Positions 1-5,001 of a stretch of DNA of 7,443 nucleotides are shown here, piece after piece. Positions within the stretch are counted from its first letter, which is position 1. Each line of letters starts with the position of its first letter. A program made the position numbers and the translations under genes. The DNA is taken from NCBI GenBank assembly GCA_018903055.1, contig JAHIPW010000124.1:1-7443 (forward strand). Reading direction: 5' to 3'. This DNA comes from DRGV01 sp018903055 [NCBI: bacterium]. Its GTDB lineage: Bacteria; UBP18; UBA7526. A model generated the notes under the pieces. That model was given only the letters and a program-made list of their open reading frames with translations. It searched no databases and was not told the origin of the DNA.

Positions 1-1342
1 ATTGCATTTTCAAGATGACAATCTTTAGGGCATCAATGCGAGAGGTCTGTCCAGCACCGATGGCCAAGGTCTGATTCTCACTGCTTATCACAATGGCGTT
101 TGATTTTACATACTTCGCCACTTTCCAGGCAAAGAATAAAGCCGCTAACTCTTCCTTTGTCGGCTTCCTCTTGGTTACTGTTTTGAAGTTTTTGGTTTTG
201 ATATCTTTAATATCCTTATCCTGAACCAACAATCCCCAGTCTACTGTCCGTAAATCCTTTTTCTGACATTGGACGTTGCCTCTCGTCCCGAGGGGACTCG
301 AGATCCCCGAGGGAGACATTGGACATTGGACAACTCTTAGGTTTTTCTTTTTCTTCAGGACTTTTATGGCCTGCGGAGTAAACCCAGGGGCAATGACTGC
401 TTCAATAAAAGTAGAGGTTACTTCTTTGGCCGTAGAGATGTCGGCTTTTCTGTTCAGGCCGATCACTCCCCCAAAGGCGGAAAGGGGATCACAGTCTCTC
501 GCCTTTTGGTAGGCACTCACCAAATTTTTATCTCTTGCTACACCGCAGGGATTAGTATGTTTAATAATAACTGCTGTCGGTTCTTTAAACTCTCTAATTA
601 TACTCCAGGCAGCATCCAGATCCAGTATATTATTAAACGATAACTCCTTCCCCCCCAGCTGTTTCGGTAATCGGTAATCGGTAATCGGTGATCGGTAAAA
701 AGCCGCTTTCTGATGAGGATTCTCCCCGTACCTCAAATCCTTAACCTTCTTATATTCCAGAAATAACTCCTCAGGTAGCCTGTAGCCTGTAGCTTGTAGC
801 TTGTAGCCTGTCAAGCATCCATATACCATTCTATCATAATGAAGGATATAAACAAGAGCCTTCCTTGCTAAATTTTCTTTAGTTTTTAGTGGTAGATTAC
901 CCCTTCTCTTTCTCAATTCATTCAGGGTCTTCTTATAATCTCCGGACTCAATGACTACTCCCACATTCTTAAAATTCTTGACTGCTGATCTGATGAGAGC
1001 CGTTCCTCCGATATCTATGCTCTCTAAGTTGTGAAAGGGATAGAGATTGACTACTACAAGATCGATGGGCTTTATATCTTCTCTTGCCAATTCCTTTAAG
1101 TGCTTCTTCTCACGCAAGGCCAATACCCCTCCGAAAATCGCAGGATGCAAAGTCTTTACTCTCCCTTCTAAAATTTCTTTAAAGCCTGTAATCTCTGAGA
1201 TAGTCTTGACTGGAATACCCTTCTTTTTAAGTATTCTCGCTGTGCCCTCAGTAGCGATGATCTCAAAGCCCAATCTCACTAATCCCTTAGCAAAGGGAAC
1301 AAGGCCCCTCTTATCGGAGACACTGATCAGAACCCTCTTCAT
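1..1342 (-). CDS. purH: Bifunctional PurH (AICAR transformylase / IMP cyclohydrolase), 3' end cut by window edge
   Basis: PurH carries out the last two steps of IMP synthesis: formyl transfer to AICAR, then ring closure. The ATG at 1342-1340 follows a GGGGAG ribosome site, and 447 codons are open to the left edge. The N-terminal cyclohydrolase domain (about 1-165) shows ISVSDKRGL, GRVKTLHP (60-67), VVNLYPF (97-103) and IDIGGTALIRSA. The transformylase domain shows LRYGENPHQ (203-211), FNNILDLDAAW, IIKHTNPCG with the catalytic Lys-His at 261-262, DPLSAFGG, FIEAVIAPGF, LLVQDKD and VKSNAIVIS. The family is about 510-530 aa, so roughly the last 80 residues lie outside the window; this is not a truncation. 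Three low-complexity inserts at about residues 178-190, 217-227 and 338-360 fall in variable linkers and keep the frame. Minor oddities are F70 where most homologues have His (KTLHPxIHGG) and W369 where most have Gly (GGLLVQ). It probably shares a purine transcription unit with purB. Confidence 0.96.
   Translation of the reverse strand, partial: MKRVLISVSDKRGLVPFAKGLVRLGFEIIATEGTARILKKKGIPVKTISEITGFKEILEGRVKTLHPAIFGGVLALREKKHLKELAREDIKPIDLVVVNLYPFHNLESIDIGGTALIRSAVKNFKNVGVVIESGDYKKTLNELRKRRGNLPLKTKENLARKALVYILHYDRMVYGCLTGYKLQATGYRLPEELFLEYKKVKDLRYGENPHQKAAFYRSPITDYRLPKQLGGKELSFNNILDLDAAWSIIREFKEPTAVIIKHTNPCGVARDKNLVSAYQKARDCDPLSAFGGVIGLNRKADISTAKEVTSTFIEAVIAPGFTPQAIKVLKKKKNLRVVQCPMSPSGISSPLGTRGNVQCQKKDLRTVDWGLLVQDKDIKDIKTKNFKTVTKRKPTKEELAALFFAWKVAKYVKSNAIVISSENQTLAIGAGQTSRIDALKIVILKMQ
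265..330 (-). repeat. In-frame insert in purH: ACATTGG array interrupted by GC-rich palindromic core
   Basis: The 10-mer GACATTGGAC occurs at 265-274 and again at 315-324. The second copy runs on as a further 7-bp ACATTGG unit to 331. Between the copies lies a 40-bp GC-rich core (275-314) with internal symmetry: GTCCC-GAG-GGGAC at 285-297, and GGGGA/TCCCC arms around CTCGAG at 292-308. On the minus strand the block encodes about 23 residues of PurH (338-360) between the conserved LRV and DLRTV stretches, rich in Ser, Pro and Gly, without breaking the frame. The identical 10-bp flanks could be a target duplication or simply array units. Confidence 0.85.
664..698 (-). repeat. Five-copy 7-bp array (TTACCGA on minus strand) inside purH
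   Basis: Five contiguous 7-bp units begin at 664, 671, 678, 685 and 692. On the plus strand they read TCGGTAA, except the fourth, which is TCGGTGA. In the purH frame they give the peptide SPITDYRLP (about 218-226), placed between the conserved NPHQKAAFYR and LGGKELSFNNILD stretches. The plus-strand unit contains TAA, so the array would stop translation in the opposite orientation. The orientation present is the one that stays open in all three frames. Confidence 0.93.
775..809 (-). repeat. Five-copy 7-bp array (AGGCTAC/AAGCTAC on minus strand) inside purH
   Basis: Five contiguous 7-bp units begin at 775, 782, 789, 796 and 803: GTAGCCT, GTAGCCT, GTAGCTT, GTAGCTT, GTAGCCT on the plus strand. 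In the purH frame they encode TGYKLQATGYRLP (about 178-190). This forms the linker between the cyclohydrolase domain (ending near YDRMVYG) and the transformylase domain (KDLRYGENPHQ). The plus strand carries TAG in each unit, so only this orientation is open to translation. The array has no sequence in common with the 7-bp array at 664-698, apart from unit length. Confidence 0.93.
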
Positions 1343-1357
1343 TGCTCACTCCCCTCG

Positions 1358-1458
1358 CAGATATCAGATCTCAGAAGTCAGATATCAGTTTGTTTTGTAG
1401 TAAGTTATTGCTGATTTCATCCGCAATCTGAAAACTGAAATCTGAAGACTGATATCTG
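1358..1458. repeat. Inverted pair of degenerate 7-bp arrays upstream of purH
   Basis: The left array (1358-1388) has units CAGATAT, CAGATCT, CAGAAGT, CAGATAT and a final CAG. The right array (1428-1458) has CTGAAAA, CTGAAAT, CTGAAGA, CTGATAT and a final CTG. CTGATAT is the reverse complement of ATATCAG, so the arrays face each other across 39 nt and can form an imperfect stem of about 30 bp. They fill most of the 128-nt gap between the end of the isochorismatase-like gene and the purH start. No T-run follows the stem on the minus strand, so I do not call it a terminator. It may affect purH mRNA stability or read-through. Confidence 0.85.
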
Positions 1459-1470
1459 TTTTCTGGTTAC

Positions 1471-2118
1471 TCATAGATGTCTGATGACTTCGTTTGTCTT
1501 TAATACCAGACCGATATTCTCTCTGAAATATTTTAGGGCAGCCCTGTGTAGGTCCCGGTAAGTAGCGCTCACAGCATCAGAGACTACTATCACCTCATAA
1601 TCCCTGAAGTAGGCATCCCTTACCGTAGAAGAGACACAACAACTGGTCGTCACCCCACAGACAATAAGCCTTTTAACCTTCAGTCTCTTCAAGAGTCTTT
1701 CTAGGCCTGTTTTAAAGAAAGCGCTATACCTTCTCTTCTTGATAATATATTCTTTCTTTTGAGGATTAATCTCAGAAGTGATCTTTGCTCCCGGAGTATT
1801 CTCTATGCAATAGGCACGATTATACTCTTTATCCAGCAGAGCCCAGCTACCTCTATCTCTCTTATGGGAAGTAATAGCATAGACAACAGGAATTTTTTTC
1901 TTGCGGCAGGCAGTCAAAAGTTTGACTATCTTGGGAATGACCTTTTTGGCAGGCAGGACATAGACAGGAGAATTCTTGAAATGGATGAAGTCGTTCTGCA
2001 TATCAACGATTAGGAGCGCAGTCCTCACCCCGCACCTTTTTGTATTCCTCTTTTTCCGTGTTCCTGTCAAAGGTGTGGGGTTCAATTCCTTCTTCTTGCT
2101 TAAAGGTGCGGGGCTCAT
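1471..2118 (-). CDS. Isochorismatase-like cysteine hydrolase (substrate unknown)
   Basis: This is a 215-aa member of the isochorismatase/nicotinamidase hydrolase superfamily, presumably cytoplasmic. The catalytic triad is visible: Asp39 in TALLIVDMQNDF, Lys128 in KRRYSAFFKT, and Cys161 in VCGVTTSCCVSSTVRDAY, followed by the usual VVSDAVSA strand. CIENTPGAKI matches the family's loop before the Lys. The metal-binding DxHxxxH pattern of nicotinamidases is not evident, so I do not call it PncA. The ATG overlaps the purB stop as ATGA, with AGGAG 9 nt upstream, implying translational coupling. Residues 1-30 are a basic, repeat-derived extension. Most homologues begin just before TALLIVDMQ, and a GTG at 2028-2026 would give a normal 185-aa protein. 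Its position between purB and purH may point to a nucleotide-salvage or clean-up role, but that is inference. Confidence 0.88.
   Translation of the reverse strand: MSPAPLSKKKELNPTPLTGTRKKRNTKRCGVRTALLIVDMQNDFIHFKNSPVYVLPAKKVIPKIVKLLTACRKKKIPVVYAITSHKRDRGSWALLDKEYNRAYCIENTPGAKITSEINPQKKEYIIKKRRYSAFFKTGLERLLKRLKVKRLIVCGVTTSCCVSSTVRDAYFRDYEVIVVSDAVSATYRDLHRAALKYFRENIGLVLKTNEVIRHL
2028..2113. repeat. Palindromic insert with CCCCRCACCTTT arms at the purB/hydrolase junction
   Basis: CCCCGCACCTTT at 2028-2039 and its exact reverse complement AAAGGTGCGGGG at 2102-2113 are 12-bp inverted arms. A near copy, AAAGGTGTGGGG (2069-2080), lies between them in the same orientation as the right arm. The block covers almost exactly the extra N-terminal codons (about 2-30) of the isochorismatase-like gene. 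Transcribed RNA could pair the outer arms, or the left arm with the middle copy. The coding frame stays open through the block. Confidence 0.85.
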
Positions 2119-3407
2119 ATATCTAATCTCCTGTAAATCTTGTTCACATTACGAAGATAATACTTTAGATCAAAGCAGCCTTCTATCTCTCGGAATTTGA
2201 GGTGTTTGGTAACTTCTTTATCCTTTAGTAGACAGTCTTTGAACTCCAAACCCTTTTCCTTTGCCCGGAAAGCATTCCTCTGGACAAGGGAATAGGCCTT
2301 CTTTCGCGAAAGCCCTTTCTTCATTAGTTCCAGCAATACCTTTTCAGAGAAGATGAGACCCTTTGTCTTCCCTAAATTCTCTCTCATCTTTCCGGAATAG
2401 ACCTTTAAACCTTCCATTACTTCCCTAAACTTACGGAGCATATAATCGACTAAGATGCTTGAATCGGGGATAATGATTCTCTCCACGGAGGAATGGCTAA
2501 TGTCCCTCTCCTCCCATAAAGGGATATTCTCCAGGCCGGCTAAGAGATTTCCTCTCACTACCCGTGCTAAGCCACAGATCCTTTCACAGATTATGGGATT
2601 CCTCTTATGGGGCATGGCAGATGAGCCCTTCTGCCGGGAAGCAAAGGGCTCCTCCACTTCTCCAATCTCTGTCCTCTGTAAGTTCCTCAAGAGGAGGGCG
2701 AACTTCTCCAAAGAGGTAGCAATTAGGGCTAAAGTAGCCAGATACTGGGCCTGTCTATCCCTCTGAATAATCTGGGTAGAAATAGGAGCGGGTTTTAAAT
2801 TTAATCTTTTCAAGACTATTTTCTCTACCCTGGGGTCGATATTGGAATAGGTCCCCACTGGCCCGGAGATCTTGCCATAGGAGACCATCTCTTTTGTCTC
2901 TTTCATCCTCTCTAAGTTTCTCCGGCACTCCTCGGTCCAGAGGAGGAGTTTTAAGCCGAAGGTGGTCGGTTCGGCATGGATGCCATGGGTTCTACCCACC
3001 ATAATCGTATCTTTATACTTACTTGCTTTCTTGAGCAATCTTTTTATTAGATTCTCTAAGTCCTTAATAATTAGACAGGAAGACTCTTTCAACTGCAGAG
3101 CCAGAGCGGTATCCAGGATATCGGATGAGGTGAGGCCGAGGTGGAGAAACCTTGCCTCCTTGCCTACCTTTTCGCTTATTGCTTCAATAAGAGCGATGGT
3201 TTCGTGGCGGGTTGCTTTTTCAATCTCTTTTATTCTTTTAATGTCTACTTCTACTTTCTTGCGAATCTTTCTTGCTGCTTCCTTAGGAATCTGACCGATC
3301 TGGGCTAAGGCCTCGCAGACCAGGACCTCAATTTCTACATACTTCTTAAACCTATTCTCTTCACTCCAGACTTCTCCCATCTCTGGTAGAATATATCTCT
3401 CTAACAA
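2115..3407 (-). CDS. purB: Adenylosuccinate lyase
   Basis: PurB removes fumarate from SAICAR in IMP synthesis and from adenylosuccinate in AMP synthesis. It is a cytoplasmic homotetramer with active sites shared between subunits. The 430-aa length is normal. Visible motifs are TRHET (67-71), GLTSSDILDTA (91-101), GRTHGIHAEPTTFG with the active-site His141 (138-151), the superfamily signature GSSAMPHKRNP (261-271) on the flexible loop, and ERDISHSSVER (300-310). The start is TTG at 3407-3405, supported by AGGAGG with a 6-nt spacer and by the conserved first residues ERYILPEMGEVWSEENRF. No ATG lies closer in frame. It follows a strong terminator and a plausible promoter, so it likely opens the purB-hydrolase-purH unit. 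Its stop overlaps the next start by ATGA. Confidence 0.97.
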   Translation of the reverse strand: MLERYILPEMGEVWSEENRFKKYVEIEVLVCEALAQIGQIPKEAARKIRKKVEVDIKRIKEIEKATRHETIALIEAISEKVGKEARFLHLGLTSSDILDTALALQLKESSCLIIKDLENLIKRLLKKASKYKDTIMVGRTHGIHAEPTTFGLKLLLWTEECRRNLERMKETKEMVSYGKISGPVGTYSNIDPRVEKIVLKRLNLKPAPISTQIIQRDRQAQYLATLALIATSLEKFALLLRNLQRTEIGEVEEPFASRQKGSSAMPHKRNPIICERICGLARVVRGNLLAGLENIPLWEERDISHSSVERIIIPDSSILVDYMLRKFREVMEGLKVYSGKMRENLGKTKGLIFSEKVLLELMKKGLSRKKAYSLVQRNAFRAKEKGLEFKDCLLKDKEVTKHLKFREIEGCFDLKYYLRNVNKIYRRLDI

Positions 3408-3413
3408 TGTTCT

Positions 3414-3419
3414 CCTCCT
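3414..3419 (-). promoter_or_regulatory. Ribosome binding site that fixes the purB TTG start
   Basis: The minus strand reads AGGAGG here, a full anti-SD match, with 6 nt before TTG at 3407-3405. This spacing and the conserved N-terminus support a rare TTG start rather than an internal ATG. Confidence 0.8.
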
Positions 3420-3441
3420 GTCTCCTTCTTAAACTACTTTT

Positions 3442-3470
3442 ATCTTATCACAGGCTAAGGTTAAAATCAA
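3442..3470 (-). promoter_or_regulatory. Candidate sigma-70-type promoter for purB
   Basis: On the minus strand TTGATT (3470-3465) and TAAGAT (3447-3442) are separated by exactly 17 nt. They lie between the cspA terminator and the purB ribosome site, about 35 nt upstream of the start codon. Both boxes are imperfect (4 of 6 bases each). The position just after a terminator makes a promoter here likely. I see no recognisable purine riboswitch. Confidence 0.5.
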
Positions 3471-3471
3471 T

Positions 3472-3512
3472 AAAAAAATCCCCCCCCACCACAAAAGTTC
3501 TGTAGTGGGGGG
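3472..3512 (-). terminator. Strong intrinsic terminator after the cold shock gene
   Basis: Reading the minus strand, CCCCCCACTAC pairs with GTGGTGGGGGG (one T-G wobble) around a 9-nt loop, followed by extra G, A and a run of seven T. The hairpin begins about 27 nt after the cspA stop. It should end cspA transcription and separate it from purB. Confidence 0.92.
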
Positions 3513-3538
3513 CTGTTTGTTAAACTAAGGAATTACTT

Positions 3539-3739
3539 CTATAATTTAACAACATTCTTTGCCTGAGGGCCGCGGGAAGTATCTTCGATCTCAAACTCTA
3601 CCTCATCACCTTCAGCCAAGGACTTGAATCCTTCGCTTGTGATGGCAGAAAAGTGAGCGAAGACATCCTTGCTACCGTCGTCGGGCGTGATGAAACCAAA
3701 ACCTCTCTTCTCGTTGAACCACTTCACTTTACCTTTCAT
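3539..3739 (-). CDS. cspA: CspA-family cold shock protein
   Basis: A single 66-aa cold shock domain, which binds single-stranded RNA/DNA and acts as an RNA chaperone. RNP1 is seen as KRGFGFI (11-17) and RNP2 as DVFAHF (25-30), after the usual [10 protein letters not shown] opening. The end [12 protein letters not shown] is also standard. I chose ATG at 3739-3737 because GGAAGGAG lies just upstream and the protein then has the family's length. A longer in-frame reading from 3793 would add 18 unrelated residues running into the repeat hairpin. The gene stands alone, with its own terminator downstream and a repeat element upstream. No clear promoter is visible in the leader. It may be constitutive; the name does not prove cold induction. 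Confidence 0.96.
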   Translation of the reverse strand: MKGKVKWFNEKRGFGFITPDDGSKDVFAHFSAITSEGFKSLAEGDEVEFEIEDTSRGPQAKNVVKL

Positions 3740-3758
3740 CCTTTTCTCCTTCCTAAGA

Positions 3759-3773
3759 AATTTTTGAAAAATT
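3759..3773. other. A/T-only 15-bp palindrome in the cspA leader
   Basis: AATTTTT and AAAAATT flank a single central base, about 20-35 nt upstream of the cspA start and just upstream of its ribosome site. It could be an operator or a weak temperature-sensitive stem, or chance in A/T-rich leader DNA. Confidence 0.4.
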
Positions 3774-3780
3774 ATTTCTT

Positions 3781-3873
3781 CACAGATTAGCACAGATTGA
3801 CTAAACTGATTAGCACGGATTTAGCAACGAACATCAGTGCTAATCCGTATCTTTTAATCTGTGCCTATCCGTG
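3781..3873. repeat. Long imperfect inverted repeat built of GATTAGCAC-type units
   Basis: The left arm (3781-3816) contains CACAGATTAGCACAGATT and GATTAGCAC. The right arm (3837-3873) is its approximate reverse complement. The inner 9 bp GATTAGCAC/GTGCTAATC (3808-3816 and 3837-3845) match exactly, and 11 of 12 match when extended outward. CACAGATT and CACRGAT recur further out. The loop is 20 nt. It occupies most of the 148-nt gap between the patatin gene and cspA. RNA from either strand can fold into a long hairpin. No T-run follows on the minus strand. Confidence 0.88.
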
Positions 3874-3887
3874 TAAGATTATCTCTT

Positions 3888-4778
3888 TCAAAGACCTCTT
3901 AAAATTTTTCTTTTGAACCTATAGATGATTCCTTTCCTTCTTTTAATCTCCCTCTTGAGTTGAGGAATGACCTCTTTTGCTGCCTGATAGCCAGTCCGAA
4001 GAAGTTCTCGGGCCCTCTTTAAATCCACCTTGGAGATATCCCCGATCTCAGGATAGATAACGAGATCCGCATCCTTCCTGGCCCTCGCTGCTCCCTGACG
4101 GGATATCACATCCCAGGACTGCAGGATGACCTGAAAGACATTCTTGGGCTCCGGGCTTATGGTTGCTCTGGTATTGACATCCACTCCAATGACGAAGTCT
4201 GCTCCCATCCTGCGCAAAACATCAGTAGGAAGAATATTGACTATTCCCCCATCGATCAGAAGCATATCCTCATACTTTACCGGGGTGTAGACCCCGGGAA
4301 TGGAACAACTTGCTTGAACAATCTTGGCCAATGCTCCCTTTCTAAAGACCACTTCTTTCTCGGTAATCAAATCTGTGGTAACAACGGCTAAGGGAATTTT
4401 GAGTTCTCCAAATTCCTTTACCTTAGTATACTTTGAGACAAATTCCTCTATTCCCTTCCCAGAAATGAGTCCCATCCTTGGTGGGGTGAGGTCTGCAAAC
4501 TCCTTCCACCTTAAACCTAAGGCCACACTTTCAATGGTCTCGATATCTAATCCCGAGGCATAGAGGGCACCGATGAGCGCGCCGCTCGAGACCCCGGCAA
4601 TCATATCTATGGGAATCCGGGCCTCTTCTAAGGCCTTCAGGGCCCCGATATGGGCAATTCCCCGAGCCGCTCCTCCGCTTAAGGCTAAGCCGACTTTTAC
4701 CCCGCTCGCCCCGTTAGAGATCCTTACAATAAGGTTGGTTAAGGTTTTCCAAAGTTTAAGATTACTATCAAATTTCAT
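3888..4778 (-). CDS. Patatin-like phospholipase (RssA/YchK type)
   Basis: A 296-aa patatin-fold serine hydrolase, expected to cleave acyl esters of phospholipids or related lipids. It shows the oxyanion-hole motif SGGAARG (34-40), the nucleophile elbow GVSSG with Ser64 (62-66), and the DGG motif with the dyad Asp176 (176-178). The typical PTDVLRRMGADFVIGVDV stretch follows. There is no signal peptide or clear membrane helix. The basic C-terminus (about 274-295) could touch membranes. Residues 1-27 precede the normal start region (VGLALSGG), and residues 20-29 are encoded by a dispersed repeat. No good Shine-Dalgarno site precedes ATG 4778-4776, and no alternative start is visible before the motif. 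The gene is isolated by gaps of 148 and 223 nt, so its partner genes and true substrate are unknown. Confidence 0.93.
   Translation of the reverse strand: MKFDSNLKLWKTLTNLIVRISNGASGVKVGLALSGGAARGIAHIGALKALEEARIPIDMIAGVSSGALIGALYASGLDIETIESVALGLRWKEFADLTPPRMGLISGKGIEEFVSKYTKVKEFGELKIPLAVVTTDLITEKEVVFRKGALAKIVQASCSIPGVYTPVKYEDMLLIDGGIVNILPTDVLRRMGADFVIGVDVNTRATISPEPKNVFQVILQSWDVISRQGAARARKDADLVIYPEIGDISKVDLKRARELLRTGYQAAKEVIPQLKREIKRRKGIIYRFKRKILRGL
4694..4721 (-). repeat. Copy of the TCTCTAACGGGG repeat inside the patatin gene
   Basis: On the minus strand this reads ATCTCTAACGGGG, then CGAGCGGGGTAAAAG. It encodes residues 20-28 (ISNGASGVK), just before the conserved patatin core. A shorter copy of the same sequence lies in the opposite direction at 4807-4824; the coding copy has an extra CGAGCGGGG that partly duplicates the GGGG block. 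Confidence 0.75.
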
Positions 4779-5001
4779 TAGGAGCTAAGTCTCTATTGGA
4801 TTGAAGTCTCTAACGGGGTAAAAGATAGGAAACGCTTTAAACAGATTGGAAGATGATACTGTCTTGGGAGCGTTTCCGTAAAACTTTGTTAGAACCTTCT
4901 GTGTAAAACTGGTCATTTTCTCATATCTTATTACTGAGATATAAAACATGATTCTCTAAGCCATCTCTAATGGGGTTCATTCCTATACCTCTACCCCAAG
5001 A
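4779..5001. other. 223-nt intergenic region with TCTCTAAYGGGGT repeats; no coding seen
   Basis: This gap separates the permease operon from the patatin gene. It holds TCTCTAACGGGGTAAAAG at 4807-4824 and TCTCTAATGGGGTT at 4964-4977, both in the plus direction. AAGTCTCTA is repeated 17 bp apart at 4787 and 4804, and a hairpin lies at 4828-4877. I see no convincing gene, no typical T-tailed terminator and no clear promoter. Confidence 0.6.
4828..4877. other. Inverted repeat GGAAACGCT/AGCGTTTCC with inner stem
   Basis: Exact 9-bp arms at 4828-4836 and 4869-4877 enclose 32 nt, which includes ACAG (4841-4844) and CTGT (4859-4862) as a possible inner stem. On the minus strand the outer stem is followed by TATCTTTTA, a weak T-rich tail. 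It might be a poor terminator for the permease operon, a processing hairpin, or another repeat copy. Confidence 0.55.

Noticed and set aside
276-512. Plus-strand open frame opposite purH
   Set aside because: It lies antisense to clear PurH motifs. Its start falls in the palindromic insert, and it has no family resemblance or ribosome site.
664-809. CRISPR-like array
   Set aside because: The units are 7 bp and contiguous, with no spacers, and lie inside a translated gene.
1-1342. purH as a pseudogene because of its inserts or missing end
   Set aside because: The frame stays open through all three inserts, the core motifs are intact, and the missing C-terminus is due to the window edge.
1047-1400. 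Plus-strand open frame of 117 codons
   Set aside because: It is antisense to the PurH cyclohydrolase domain and ends in the intergenic repeat. The peptide resembles no family I know.
1471-2118. Nicotinamidase (PncA) call for the hydrolase
   Set aside because: The Asp-Lys-Cys triad is shared by the whole superfamily, and the His-rich metal site typical of nicotinamidase is not visible.
2455-3294. Plus-strand open frames opposite purB
   Set aside because: They are shadows of a full-length, well-conserved PurB.
3481-3520. Terminator acting on plus-strand transcription
   Set aside because: The stem is symmetric, but only the minus-strand reading is followed by a T-run. No plus-strand gene ends here.
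3408-3538. Purine riboswitch upstream of purB
   Set aside because: The region is filled by the cspA terminator, a promoter and a ribosome site. I see no aptamer-like three-way junction.
3740-3793. Upstream in-frame ATG extending the cold shock protein by 18 residues
   Set aside because: The extension runs into the repeat hairpin and does not fit the family. A good ribosome site precedes the shorter start.
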